From assembly GCF_947087965.1 (NCBI RefSeq), contig NZ_CAMUES010000002.1, positions 310,001 through 374,000 of the forward strand: a stretch of 64,000 bases of DNA. Reading direction: 5' to 3'. Below, piece by piece: positions 26,445 to 35,446 of the stretch. The DNA is from an uncultured Mobiluncus sp. (GTDB lineage Bacteria > Actinomycetota > Actinomycetes > Actinomycetales > Actinomycetaceae). Position numbers and translations under genes: made by a program. The notes beneath the pieces are model-generated. The model made no database searches and had not been told where the DNA came from. It saw only the letters and a list, made by a program, of their open reading frames with translations. How positions within the stretch are numbered: the first letter of the stretch is position 1; every line of letters begins with the position of its first letter.

Positions 26445-26474
26445 GCGGGCGGGTCACTACGGTGGCCCGCCCGC
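26445..26474 (+). terminator. GC-rich hairpin between cydB and cydD
   Basis: GCGGGCGGG pairs with CCCGCCCGC around a 12-base loop that may extend the stem. Only ACCAGTTTA follows, so termination is probably partial; it could set cydAB above cydDC expression. Confidence 0.5.
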
Positions 26475-26554
26475 ACCAGTTTAACCAGGGCTTTTAATCC
26501 CCGTAGCAGTCCCGCTTTGTGGAGTTTTTTTCTAAAATGTGGAAAGCTGAGGGG

Positions 26555-28348
26555 GTGAAACCAATGGATCCTCGACTGCTAAAGTACGCTAAATCTGCGC
26601 GCGGATACATCATCTTTATCACTGTTTTTGGTTTTCTTTCAGCAGTTTTCATCATCGCTCAAGATTGGCTCATCTCTAAAGCTGCGACTCCGGTCATCAT
26701 GGAACATCAGCCTTTGTCTTTCATCGTTCCCACTCTCGTCGTGTTGGTTTTAGTTCTTTTGGGCAGAGGGCTGTCCCTGCTGATTCGGCAATGGTTTGCG
26801 CACCGGGCAGCAACGGGAGCTATCCGAGAAATCCGAGAGAAAGTCCTGACCCATGCCACCAAGCTCGGCCCCCGCTGGCAGACCCAACACGGTCAAGACA
26901 CCGTAACCACGGTCGTGCGCGCTTTGAAAGACCTCGACGCTTACTTCGTCTTTTTCCTCCCCCAGCTTTTACTCTCGGTGACGGTTACTCCCCTGACGTT
27001 GTTGGTAATCGTCTACCTCGACTGGATTAGTGCCATTTTCGTACTGGCAACTATCCCGCTCATCCCCCTGTTCATGATTCTCATCGGAATTTTGACCCAG
27101 GAATATTCCGACAAACGCCTAGCTTCCATGAAACGCATGGGAGGACAGCTGGTGGACCTCTTGGCTGGCCTGGCTACCCTAAAATCCTTGGGACGCGAGC
27201 AAGACCCGGCCAAGCAGGTGAAACGGGTCGGCTATGAATATTCCCGTTCCACAATGCAAACGTTGCGCGTCGCGTTCATGAGCGGCGGTGCTCTGGAATT
27301 CCTGACCACCCTGTGTGTGGCTCTGGTCGCGGTCGAAGTTGGGATACGCCTGTTGAATAACCAACTCGACCTGTTCACCGGGCTGCTGGTCATCATGCTG
27401 ACCCCGGAGGTCTTTAGCCCGCTACGTGAAGTCGGCAAGCAATTCCACGCCTCCTCCGACGGTGTCACCGCCGCAGAAGCTGCATTTGCCATCCTTGAGG
27501 AACCACTGCCGACAACCGGGAACCTCGCGGCTCCTGACCTCACGAAAGCCACCATCCAGTTGCGTGACGTAGGCGTGAAGGCTCGTGGTATGTGGGCCCC
27601 CGCCAGCCTCACAGCCAGCCTCGAACCAGGAAAAATTTACGCCCTGACCGGCGCCAGCGGTTCCGGAAAAACGACCACGGCCATGAGCCTCCTGGGACTG
27701 CAAACCGTGGACCAGGGAGAGCTAACGGTGAGCGGACCTGGGGGCGACGTGCCGCTACACGACATCGACCCGGCCTCGTGGTGGGAACAATGCGCCTGGG
27801 TTCCCCAAAATCCCGCCATCCTGCCCGGAACAGTGCTGGAAAACTTGGGCGAATCCGGAGAGAACCCCAGCCCCGCCCTTATGGAAGCCAGCCGCATCAC
27901 TCACTTCGATACGGTGGTGCAGGGGCTGCCAGACGGTTGGCTGACTCAACTCGGCGCCGGGGGTTTGGGCCTGTCTGTCGGTCAGCGGCAACGCTTGGCA
28001 CTGACCCGCACCCTGACCCAAAAGGCACAGTTTATCGTGCTGGACGAGCCGACCGCGCACCTGGATGCAAACCTGGAAACCCAGGTTATTGCCGGGATTA
28101 AAGCCTTGAAAGCCCAAGGGAAAACGGTGGTTGTCATCGCCCACCGCCAAGCCGTGCTAAATGTCGCCGACGTGTCCATTCCGGTCGACACCAGGATTTT
28201 CACCGCTGTCGAGGCAGAACAGGAAGCCCGGGCGGCAGCAGACGCGAAACCAAAGCCACGGGAGCGCAAACGTAAACCGGATGGGCGTGAGGATTTACCC
28301 CCGCTCATTTTGAACCTGGATTTTGCTGATAACGAGGTGCGCGCATGA
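26555..28348 (+). CDS. cydD: thiol reductant ABC exporter subunit CydD
   Basis: About 597 residues. CydDC is a heterodimeric ABC exporter of glutathione/cysteine-type thiols (and binds haem) needed to assemble cytochrome bd. The membrane domain (1-~310) has six helices; the ATPase domain has Walker A GASGSGKTTTAM, the signature LGLSVGQRQRLAL and Walker B FIVLDEPTAHLD. The start GTG at 26555 gives MKPMDPRLLKYAKSAR, matching the usual KPxDPRLL opening; ATG at 26564 and GTG at 26519 are alternatives. cydC overlaps by 4 bp. In many actinobacteria cydD and cydC are fused; here they are separate. Confidence 0.93.
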   Translation: MKPMDPRLLKYAKSARGYIIFITVFGFLSAVFIIAQDWLISKAATPVIMEHQPLSFIVPTLVVLVLVLLGRGLSLLIRQWFAHRAATGAIREIREKVLTHATKLGPRWQTQHGQDTVTTVVRALKDLDAYFVFFLPQLLLSVTVTPLTLLVIVYLDWISAIFVLATIPLIPLFMILIGILTQEYSDKRLASMKRMGGQLVDLLAGLATLKSLGREQDPAKQVKRVGYEYSRSTMQTLRVAFMSGGALEFLTTLCVALVAVEVGIRLLNNQLDLFTGLLVIMLTPEVFSPLREVGKQFHASSDGVTAAEAAFAILEEPLPTTGNLAAPDLTKATIQLRDVGVKARGMWAPASLTASLEPGKIYALTGASGSGKTTTAMSLLGLQTVDQGELTVSGPGGDVPLHDIDPASWWEQCAWVPQNPAILPGTVLENLGESGENPSPALMEASRITHFDTVVQGLPDGWLTQLGAGGLGLSVGQRQRLALTRTLTQKAQFIVLDEPTAHLDANLETQVIAGIKALKAQGKTVVVIAHRQAVLNVADVSIPVDTRIFTAVEAEQEARAAADAKPKPRERKRKPDGREDLPPLILNLDFADNEVRA

Positions 28349-30291
28349 GTAGCGACAAGTCAACTTTCCCCGTCGAGCTTATGGAATCAGCTCCGGGATT
28401 CTCCGGTTCCACCATGAAAAACACCGCGTTTATTTCTCGCGAAGAGCTGCGTAACCTGCGCTTGACCTACCGGATGATGCGCCTGAATCGCACCAATATG
28501 GCGCTGGCTATCCTCCTGGGTGTCTCGACATTAGCCTGCGCCATCGGGTTGTCGGTGGTGGCGGCATGGCTCATTGCCCGTGCAGCTCAGATTGACGCCC
28601 TGTGGATGGACTTGGCAGTTGCAGCCGTAGCCGTGCGTTTCTTTGGAATTGGCCGGGCGCTATTCCGCTATCTGGAGCGCCTAGCGTCTCACAAGGTCGC
28701 CCTGTTGGGGGTTGCCGATTTGCGTCACACGGTTTACCGTATTCTGGCAGGTCGTCCCGCAAAAAACATCGCGGCCTTGCGGCGCGGGGAAATCCTGGCC
28801 CGTACAGGTGGCGATGTCGATTCGGTCGGAGACTTTGTGGTGAAGTCCGTCCTTCCCGGAATGGTTACGGCCATCACCGCTATCGCCACCGTTATTCTGT
28901 TCTGGTTTCTGGCTCCCCTGGCGGCACTCACGCTGCTGATCTGCCTGCTGATGGCGGGAGTGGTAGGGCCTTTGCTGACGATTCGTTCCGCCCGCATCGC
29001 TGAGCTGGCTTCCCAACAGGCCCAGATTGAGCTGACCGCCAGCGCCCAAAACCTGATGATGAATGCCAGCGAACTGGCGGTTTCCGGACGTTTGCAGGCC
29101 GCGCAAGACCACCTGAACCAGGTCGAACAAGTCATTCAAAGCCTGAAAGACAAGGCCGCTCGTCCCTCTGCCATCGCCGCCTTTATTGACAATATTTCGA
29201 TGGGGGCAGCAGTCCTGTGCGGTTTCCTAATCGGCACTCCCCTGGTTGTTAGCGGCCAGCTGTGGGACGTGAACCTGGCGATTTTGGTGCTGGCCCCCCT
29301 GGCGGCTTTTGAAGGGACCTCCCAACTAGCTGCCGCCGCGGTACAGCTGGTGTCCTCCGGTGCTGCCGCCACCCGGCTGGTGGATTTGATGGGCGGAGCT
29401 GACTACGTCGAAGCCGCCCTGAAGCAGATTTACGCAGCAGACGCCGCCCCAAACAGCAATGCGGCCCCGAAAGCGGCAGTCAACGTGGAGGGACGCAGCA
29501 CGGAAATCCCCTCAACGACCGAAGTTGAGGCTCACCTGGTGGCCAAAGACCTGGAGATTGGGTGGCCCGGCGGGCCGATTATTGCCAGCGGGATTGACCT
29601 GGAGCTACGCCCCGGCAAGGCTTTGGCAATTGTGGGGCGCTCTGGAATCGGCAAATCCACGCTGCTTTACACCCTGGCAGGTTTGATTCCACCGCGAGGC
29701 GGTAGCCTGACGTTGGGAGGATTCGACATCACCGCGCTGCCGCGACCCATCTTGAGTGAAAAAATCGTCATGACCGCGGAGGACGCCCATATTTTCGCCA
29801 CCACCGCCCTGGAGAACATTCGGGTTGCGCGAGCCAATGTGGGGAGCGTGGAGGCGGAAAAGCTGCTGCAAGAGGCAGGAATGGGGCCGTGGCTCCAGGC
29901 CGCCCCGGATGGCCTGGATACCCAGCTCGGCATGGACGGGGCCGCGTTGAGCGGCGGGGAACGCCGACGCATCCTGTTAGCGCGAGCTTTAGCAACCCCG
30001 GCGCAGCTCCTCGCCCTGGACGAACCCGGCGAGCACCTGGACGGAGCTCTGGCCGACCAACTCGTGTCTGACCTATTGGCGACCGGCAAGAGCGGGGAAC
30101 GCGGCGTGCTGCTGGTCACGCATCGGCTCAGCGCCTTGGACGGAGCCGACGAAGTCATAGTTCTTGGTAAGCTGGATAGCGAAAACGATGAGGGCGTGAC
30201 CCATATCACCGCTCGCGGAACGCACGCCAGTTTGGTCGACACCAACCCCACCTACCGTTGGAACCTAGAACAGGAGAAGAGCTACGTCTGA
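28345..30291 (+). CDS. cydC: thiol reductant ABC exporter subunit CydC
   Basis: 648 residues, longer than usual through an N-terminal leader of about 25 residues before the first conserved segment (ELRNLRLTYRMMRLNRTN). Six membrane helices span about 45-330. The ATPase domain has Walker A GRSGIGKSTLLY (~435), signature LSGGERRRILLAR and Walker B LALDEPGEHLD. An ATGA overlap with cydD suggests coupled translation. Between the membrane and ATPase parts (~370-400) lies an Ala/Asn-rich linker. It forms the exporter with CydD. The stop codon sits within the ribosome binding site region of the next gene. Confidence 0.93.
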   Translation: MSSDKSTFPVELMESAPGFSGSTMKNTAFISREELRNLRLTYRMMRLNRTNMALAILLGVSTLACAIGLSVVAAWLIARAAQIDALWMDLAVAAVAVRFFGIGRALFRYLERLASHKVALLGVADLRHTVYRILAGRPAKNIAALRRGEILARTGGDVDSVGDFVVKSVLPGMVTAITAIATVILFWFLAPLAALTLLICLLMAGVVGPLLTIRSARIAELASQQAQIELTASAQNLMMNASELAVSGRLQAAQDHLNQVEQVIQSLKDKAARPSAIAAFIDNISMGAAVLCGFLIGTPLVVSGQLWDVNLAILVLAPLAAFEGTSQLAAAAVQLVSSGAAATRLVDLMGGADYVEAALKQIYAADAAPNSNAAPKAAVNVEGRSTEIPSTTEVEAHLVAKDLEIGWPGGPIIASGIDLELRPGKALAIVGRSGIGKSTLLYTLAGLIPPRGGSLTLGGFDITALPRPILSEKIVMTAEDAHIFATTALENIRVARANVGSVEAEKLLQEAGMGPWLQAAPDGLDTQLGMDGAALSGGERRRILLARALATPAQLLALDEPGEHLDGALADQLVSDLLATGKSGERGVLLVTHRLSALDGADEVIVLGKLDSENDEGVTHITARGTHASLVDTNPTYRWNLEQEKSYV

Positions 30292-30319
30292 GCGAGTCAG
30301 CCCCAAGGTCAATAAATAT

Positions 30320-31612
30320 TTGGGGGAAAGCCACGCTGTTTTGCGTGAAAAAATCAATGCGCTGAACTTGGAGCTCGAAACTTTGCAGCGGTGGAACCAC
30401 ATGAGCCAGAGCATCACCACGGCGCTGCTGGAAGATACCGATGAGGAAGAAGCGCTGTCCCTCATCGCCTCCTCCGTGCGCAGGGTGGCAGAAGCCGATA
30501 CGACCCTGATTGTGCTGCCCAGTTTAGGTGGAAAATACATCTGTGAAATTGCTGACGGCGAGGCTGGCGAACAGATGATTGGTTTGGAATTTCCTCCCGA
30601 AGGACGCGCCCAGTCGGTCATTCGCAACAATGTCGGTATCATCGTGGAATCTATGGAACGCGCGAACTTACTGCGGGTTCCCGAACTGTCCATTTTTGGG
30701 CCGGCTCTCTATGCCCCCATGAGCGAGCGCGGAGCCGCCGGCGGGGTCATTATCCTGTTTCGTAACCCCGGCAGCCCCGAATTTACCGTCTCAGATTTGC
30801 GAGCCGCCGAGAACTTCGCAGCCCAAGCCACTTTGGCGCTGCGTCTGTCTGGCGTGCGGCAGTCCGAGGACCGCGCGGAACTGCTGGAAGAACGCCAGCG
30901 CATCGCCCGCGACCTGCACGACCTGGCTATACAACAGCTATTTGCGACCTCCCTGCACCTTGAAGCCTTAAAAGAGGACCTCAGCGATCAGGAACTCACA
31001 GCTCAAACAATTCGCACCACCCTGGATGAAGCGCTGCGTTCGGTGGGTGACTCGGTGGGGGAAATCCGCCGGATTGTCAGCGAGTTGAAAGATCAAGACA
31101 CCGCGGAACCGGAGCTGTTGGGCGGATTGCGGATGGAGGCTTCGCTGTCTCGGCGTTCCCTCGGATTTGCGCCGTCGCTCATTGTGCGCGTAGACGATGA
31201 AGTTTGCACCCTGGACAATATGGAACGACTGGAGGAACGGCTGCGCCGGAAGCTGCCGGAATCCCTCATCTCGGATGTTTTAGCAGTCGTGCGTGAGGGC
31301 CTGACGAACGTGGCTCGCCACGCTCACGCGACCGAGGTGCGTCTGGAAGTCGATATTTGGTTCAATCCTGAGTTGATTCCTCCCCGATGCGCCCTTACCG
31401 ACGCGAGCGTACCCACACCAACCCAGCCCAACGGACTGCTGCGAGTGGAAATTCAAGACGACGGGTGCGGGATTGATTCCAAGATAGACCATCATTCAGG
31501 CTTGGCTAATATGACCGCGCGCGCCACGATTCACCTGGGGATGATGCGCATCGGAAAACGCCCTGACGGTGCCAGCGGAACCCTTTTGACGTGGTGTATC
31601 CCACTTAATTAA
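30320..31612 (+). CDS. sensor histidine kinase, GAF + HisKA_3 + HATPase (DevS/NarX-like)
   Basis: 430 residues from the TTG at 30320, no transmembrane segment. A GAF domain covers about 40-190. The HisKA_3 dimerisation box reads EERQRIARDLHDLAIQQLFA with the phosphorylated His near 199, and the ATPase has EGLTNVARHAHATEVRLEV (N-box, ~325) and DDGCGID (G1). It resembles DevS/DosS kinases, which sense oxygen or redox state through GAF-bound haem, but whether this GAF binds haem is unknown. The start is uncertain: the only good ribosome binding site (AGGAG, 30272-30276) leads to an in-frame ACG at 30284. It follows cydC closely and probably partners the response regulator. Confidence 0.88.
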   Translation: MGESHAVLREKINALNLELETLQRWNHMSQSITTALLEDTDEEEALSLIASSVRRVAEADTTLIVLPSLGGKYICEIADGEAGEQMIGLEFPPEGRAQSVIRNNVGIIVESMERANLLRVPELSIFGPALYAPMSERGAAGGVIILFRNPGSPEFTVSDLRAAENFAAQATLALRLSGVRQSEDRAELLEERQRIARDLHDLAIQQLFATSLHLEALKEDLSDQELTAQTIRTTLDEALRSVGDSVGEIRRIVSELKDQDTAEPELLGGLRMEASLSRRSLGFAPSLIVRVDDEVCTLDNMERLEERLRRKLPESLISDVLAVVREGLTNVARHAHATEVRLEVDIWFNPELIPPRCALTDASVPTPTQPNGLLRVEIQDDGCGIDSKIDHHSGLANMTARATIHLGMMRIGKRPDGASGTLLTWCIPLN

Positions 31613-31642
31613 CTAGGGACTAAAGCCGCGTGCCGGGCAGAT

Positions 31643-32305
31643 TCACAGTTCCGAACGCGGAGAGTTCTTGCGCCACTCGGCGGAACGCTGCGAAGCAACC
31701 CATGCCGCCACCTGGGTACGCCGCTGCAAACCCATTTTCGACAGCAGTGCGGTAATGTGGTTTTTCACGGTCTTTTCGGCCACACCCAGAGTGTCTCCAA
31801 TTTCTCGGTTAGACAGGCCATCGCCGATTAATCCCAGGATTTTCTTTTCAGTGGGGGTCAAGTGTTCGGTAGGGTCGCTGCGGTTAGCGCTGGTGCGGGT
31901 CACGGTACGTTCATCAAGCAGGGTGCGCCCCGCCGCCACGGCCTTGATGACGTTCGTAATTTCCACGCCTGCCACGGTTTTCAACAGATAAGCGGCCGCT
32001 CTCACTTCCAGGGATTCTGCCAACGCTTCGTCATCGTCAAAAGAGGTCAGCACAATCATGCGCGCGTTTGGTGTCAATACTCGCAGCTGGCGAATCAAAT
32101 CGATGCCGGTGCCGTCGGGCAGTTGCAGGTCCACCAAAACCACGTTCGGGTTGGCCAACTCGGCCCTCGACAGGGCTTCGGCAACCGAACCAGCTTCGGC
32201 GACGACCTGCAAACCTGGAGCTCTGTCCACAATCTCGGCGATTCCACGGCGTACAATCTCGTGGTCGTCAACAATCATGACGCGAATCTCCGACAGCTCA
32301 GTCAT
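31643..32305 (-). CDS. NarL/DevR-type response regulator with LuxR helix-turn-helix
   Basis: 220 residues. The receiver domain (1-~125) has acidic pair VDDHE (12-14), phospho-acceptor Asp59 in VVLVDLQLPDG, Thr in IVLTSFDD and Lys in AYLLKTVAG. The C-terminal LuxR-type DNA-binding domain (~148-205) has LTPTEKKILGLIGDGLSNREIGDTLGVAEKTVKNH. The ribosome binding site is GAAGGA. It is convergent with the sensor kinase, 30 bp apart, so the pair is not a simple operon but is very likely cognate. Placement next to cydDC suggests control of respiration, possibly a hypoxia response as for DosR, though this is inference. Confidence 0.9.
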   Translation of the reverse strand: MTELSEIRVMIVDDHEIVRRGIAEIVDRAPGLQVVAEAGSVAEALSRAELANPNVVLVDLQLPDGTGIDLIRQLRVLTPNARMIVLTSFDDDEALAESLEVRAAAYLLKTVAGVEITNVIKAVAAGRTLLDERTVTRTSANRSDPTEHLTPTEKKILGLIGDGLSNREIGDTLGVAEKTVKNHITALLSKMGLQRRTQVAAWVASQRSAEWRKNSPRSEL

Positions 32306-32317
32306 CTTTGGTCCTTC

Positions 32318-33283
32318 CTAACGCTTTCGCTGGCAGCGTGGGCAGAACACGCTGGAGCGACCGTCAATAGTCATCTTATCGAGCCGGGTCCCGCAGCGGC
32401 GGCAATTTTGGCCGCCCCGACCGTAAACCTGCAACTCTTTCGCGAATTCACCAGGGTTACCCCAAGAATTCACGTACAGGCGGTCAAATGAAGTACCTCC
32501 GAAATGCAAAGCCTGCTCCATCACCGCCCCCACGGCACTCAGTAATTCCCGTAGTTTCCTCTCGCTGAGTGACCGGCCGGGCGTAGCGGGATGTATCCGG
32601 GCCGCAAACAGGCCTTCATCTGCGTAAATATTACCAATACCGGAGATGATGCTCTGATCTAATAGCTTGGTTTTTATAGCTCGGGCACTGGCGCGAGTTT
32701 TTTTCACGAACTCCGTTGTGTCGCGGCTCGGATCCAGCACATCGCGGGCAATGTGTTCCACGCCCTGCGGCAACAGCGGTTCCGGGGCCCCCGTTCCTCC
32801 GGGGGCACCATCCGCGGTGAGGCGCAGTGGCCTGAGTTCGACATGTCCAAAGGTACGTTGGTCGCAAAATATCAGGTCTTTCCCGTTGTCAAGGGTGAAG
32901 CGGAGGCGCTCATGGGTGAAGGAACGAGCCTCCCCCTGACGTTGCTGGGCGGTTTGCGCTGGAGTGGCTGAGCTGGCCGAGTGCTGAACTGTGCCTCCGG
33001 ATTCGACCCGCAGCTGACCCGACATGCCCAGGTGTATCACGAGCGCAAGCGAACCTTCTACACTGGTGACATCTGTCGCCAGGGGAAACCACAAAAACTT
33101 TCCGCGCCGTACTGCCGCCCCCAGACGCGCTCCCTCCAGCCCCGCGCGCAACCCGGCGATTCCTTCCTGCTGGTTACGCAAAGTCCGCTCATGGGTGGGG
33201 TCGCTGACGCTCAGGATCCGCGCACCCACCACGGTTTGTTCCAGATTCCGGCGAATCGTCTCCACTTCGGGAAGCTCAGGCAT
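32318..33283 (-). CDS. mutM: formamidopyrimidine-DNA glycosylase
   Basis: 321 residues from ATG at 33283, which gives the obligatory PELPEVETIRRNL with Pro2 (Schiff-base nucleophile) and Glu3. It excises 8-oxoguanine and other oxidised purines, then cleaves the strand. Lys62 (RGKFLW), the intercalation loop, the GNIYADE helix (~215) and the C-terminal zinc finger CRRCGTRL..CPRCQRKR are present. A longer frame back to 33487 merely overlaps rnc. Two insertions (Ser/Gln-rich near 95-115 and Gly/Pro-rich near 150-165) make it longer than the usual ~275-290. It overlaps rnc by 8 bp, the normal actinobacterial arrangement. Confidence 0.95.
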   Translation of the reverse strand: MPELPEVETIRRNLEQTVVGARILSVSDPTHERTLRNQQEGIAGLRAGLEGARLGAAVRRGKFLWFPLATDVTSVEGSLALVIHLGMSGQLRVESGGTVQHSASSATPAQTAQQRQGEARSFTHERLRFTLDNGKDLIFCDQRTFGHVELRPLRLTADGAPGGTGAPEPLLPQGVEHIARDVLDPSRDTTEFVKKTRASARAIKTKLLDQSIISGIGNIYADEGLFAARIHPATPGRSLSERKLRELLSAVGAVMEQALHFGGTSFDRLYVNSWGNPGEFAKELQVYGRGGQNCRRCGTRLDKMTIDGRSSVFCPRCQRKR

Positions 33284-34040
33284 CCGCCACCTGATCCCCG
33301 AAACGGTCTTGCAGCGCCTCAAAAGCGGCCTCGGCAGCGCTATGTTCGGCGGATTTCTTGGAAGTGCCCTGACCTTCGCCCAGGACCTCACCCTCCAAGC
33401 GAATTTCGGCTCTGAATACACGGGCGTGATCCGGGCCGCTGCCCTGCACCGTGTACTCCGGTTCGCCCAGCGAGTTAGCGGCGGCAAACTCGCTCAGATG
33501 GGTCTTCCAATCCATTCCGACCGCCCGGCGCGGCGCGTTACGCAAGTATCGCCGCAGGTGACGCTCTATGGTAACGCGTGTCGATTCCAAACCTGAAGTG
33601 AGGTAGGACGCGCCAATCAGGGCCTCTAAAGTGTCGGACAAAATGGAGTCCTTTTCCCGACCTCCCTGACGGTCCTCGCCGATTCCCAGCAGGACGTAAT
33701 CGCCCAGGCGCAGCCGTCGCGCAACTTCTGCCAGCGGGGTTTGACTGACGGTGGCGGCGCGCATCGGAGCTAACTCCCCCTCGGGAACATCGGGAAAGTT
33801 GCGGAACAGGTACTCGGTGACCACGATTTGCAACACCGCGTCCCCTAAAAATTCCAGTCTTTCATTTGTGCCGGCCGAGCCGGTTTTCCCGTGTTCGTGT
33901 GCAAAAGACCGGTGGGTCATCGCGACCACCAAAAGTTCTTTATCGACCGGCTGCCCCCAGTCGGCAAGTAAACGTTCCAAGGTGGCTCTGGGTTGACCCG
34001 GTTCTCCGATTTTGTCTGTGTTTGGTGAGGACTGGTTCAC
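33276..34040 (-). CDS. rnc: ribonuclease III
   Basis: 254 residues. Cuts double-stranded RNA, including rRNA precursors. The catalytic RIIID domain has NERLEFLGDAVLQIV (signature; acidic Glu/Asp ligands), and a second acidic patch DSILSDTLEALIGASYL with the essential Asp and Glu. The double-stranded RNA-binding domain occupies the last ~75 residues (LGEPEYTVQGSGPDHARVF and GQGTSKKSAEHSAAEAA). It overlaps yceD by 4 bp and mutM by 8 bp in a tight operon. Unusually, rpmF, often between yceD and rnc, is absent. Confidence 0.95.
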   Translation of the reverse strand: MNQSSPNTDKIGEPGQPRATLERLLADWGQPVDKELLVVAMTHRSFAHEHGKTGSAGTNERLEFLGDAVLQIVVTEYLFRNFPDVPEGELAPMRAATVSQTPLAEVARRLRLGDYVLLGIGEDRQGGREKDSILSDTLEALIGASYLTSGLESTRVTIERHLRRYLRNAPRRAVGMDWKTHLSEFAAANSLGEPEYTVQGSGPDHARVFRAEIRLEGEVLGEGQGTSKKSAEHSAAEAAFEALQDRFGDQVADA

Positions 34041-34678
34041 GAGGTTTCGTCCCCTCCAGCTTCCTGAGCTCGCAGCTCATTGGCTAAATCCCCCAGCACG
34101 GCCCAGCGCGGATCCAAGACTTCGTGATGGTGATCGGGGGGCAAATCCGCAAACTTTTCCCCGCAATCCGGGCATAACCCCCGGCAGTCGGGGTTGCACA
34201 GCGGCAAAGTCTCCATGCCCAGCACCAGGGCATCGCGTAGCACCGGCTCGAGGTCAACCTCATCGTCGGCGCTCACTTCGAGGATGTCCTCCCATTCCTC
34301 GTCACCCTCCTGGCGGGCAGCTTCGCGAGCGCCAGGAAAGAAGAACATCTGGGTTTCGTTGACTTCTACTGTCCCCGGAACCGGGTCTAAACAGCGCGAA
34401 CATTGGGCATCTGTCGGTACCGTACCCCGCAGGTTGACCAAAATTCCCTCGTGCAGGGACTGCAAACTGACCTCGAAACTGCCTTCATCCTCCTGCAGGG
34501 TCACGACTCCGTTCGTCCAGGTGTCCGGCAGTGGCAACAGGTAATCGTGCAGTTCGAGTGTCTTTCCGGGATTGCCTGGCAGGGAGGTTAACGCAATGCG
34601 GTAGTCAGACCCGGCATCCTGATTGTCTAACCGAGCCGACTTTTTCCCGGCATCATGCGCTTTGGTACCGCTAGTCAT
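34037..34678 (-). CDS. YceD/DUF177 protein
   Basis: 213 residues from ATG at 34678, which overlaps the sepIVA stop by 8 bp; a longer frame to 34744 is less likely because the extra residues are Arg/Pro-rich and lie inside sepIVA. The DUF177 signature is visible: LRGTVPTDAQCSRCLDPV, and near the C-terminus CNPDCRGLCPDCGEKF followed by DPRWAVLGDL. Four to five cysteines probably bind zinc. In bacteria the family is linked to 23S rRNA/large-subunit accumulation, and it is often paired with rpmF (L32). No rpmF is seen here: rnc follows directly. Confidence 0.9.
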   Translation of the reverse strand: MTSGTKAHDAGKKSARLDNQDAGSDYRIALTSLPGNPGKTLELHDYLLPLPDTWTNGVVTLQEDEGSFEVSLQSLHEGILVNLRGTVPTDAQCSRCLDPVPGTVEVNETQMFFFPGAREAARQEGDEEWEDILEVSADDEVDLEPVLRDALVLGMETLPLCNPDCRGLCPDCGEKFADLPPDHHHEVLDPRWAVLGDLANELRAQEAGGDETS

Positions 34679-35438
34679 GTTTGGCCTCCGGGGTTTCCGC
34701 CTCCGGTTGGGGCAAATCATCGGGGTTAAACCGGGCGCGTTCACTCAAGACTCGCCTTCCTGCCGCGGACTGTTCCTTTAGCTTGTCCAGAGTTTCTTCC
34801 AGCGCCGTCAGCTTTTCCTCACAATAGCGGTCAGCTCCCGCAGTCAGGTCGGTCGCCTGACGAGTCGCGGCCTCAATTATCATCTCGGCGCGTTCCTTGG
34901 CCATAACGACGATGCGTTCCTGGTTGACCAGTTCGTCAGCCCGCGCGTGAGCATCGGCTTGGATTCGTTCTGAAGTGGAATTGGCTTGCGCTAAGGCGGC
35001 TTCAGCCTCTTCCTGGGCACGTGCGATGACCGCATTGGCTCCGGCCACAATCTGGTTCGCGATGCGAATATCGGTAGGCATCGCCTCGCGCGCTGATTCC
35101 AGCAAAGAGAGAGCCTGGGCTTTATTAACCAGCACGGATGAACTCATGGGCAGGGAGCGCGCCTGGGCAATTAAGGCTTCCATCTGGGCTAATACATCCA
35201 ACAGCTCCGAGCCCTTGTAATCCTGGGCGTTCAGTGCGGCCACCATTTGCTCTGAGGTTAAGGCTTCGGGCTCTACAAATTCTGCTTTGTCGGCTTGGTC
35301 CGTCGCTGTCGAGTCCGAATCTGGACCGGGGGTCGTGGAGGTCGCCTGCCCGTGATCGGGTTCATCTGAACTGTCCTCAGCAGTGGCAGGTAAATCCGCT
35401 GATTCCATCATTTGGTCGTCCCTGTTTTCCTCGCTCAT
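34671..35438 (-). CDS. sepIVA: SepIVA/DivIVA-like coiled-coil cell-division protein
   Basis: 255 residues, acidic disordered first ~65, then a long helical region with heptad repeats (AQMEALIAQARSLPMSS onwards and ANSTSERIQADAHARADEL) typical of DivIVA-type scaffolds. The name rests on synteny: in mycobacteria the essential septal factor SepIVA is encoded in the same order coaD ... sepIVA-yceD-rnc-mutM. The characteristic LDVLAQMEALIAQARSLPMSSS segment, important in mycobacterial SepIVA, is present. The start is ATG with GGGAG upstream, 8 bp after the coaD stop. It probably organises septum and intracellular membrane domain. Confidence 0.82.
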   Translation of the reverse strand: MSEENRDDQMMESADLPATAEDSSDEPDHGQATSTTPGPDSDSTATDQADKAEFVEPEALTSEQMVAALNAQDYKGSELLDVLAQMEALIAQARSLPMSSSVLVNKAQALSLLESAREAMPTDIRIANQIVAGANAVIARAQEEAEAALAQANSTSERIQADAHARADELVNQERIVVMAKERAEMIIEAATRQATDLTAGADRYCEEKLTALEETLDKLKEQSAAGRRVLSERARFNPDDLPQPEAETPEAKHD

Positions 35439-35446
35439 TTTTCTCC

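Noticed and set aside
32318..33487. An N-terminal extension of mutM to 33487
   Set aside because: The extra 68 residues lie inside rnc and are Arg/Pro-rich; MutM requires Pro at position 2 after the initiator, which only the ATG at 33283 gives.
34679..34744. A 22-residue N-terminal extension of yceD
   Set aside because: The extension lies inside sepIVA and is Arg/Pro-rich; the family sequence begins after ATG 34678.
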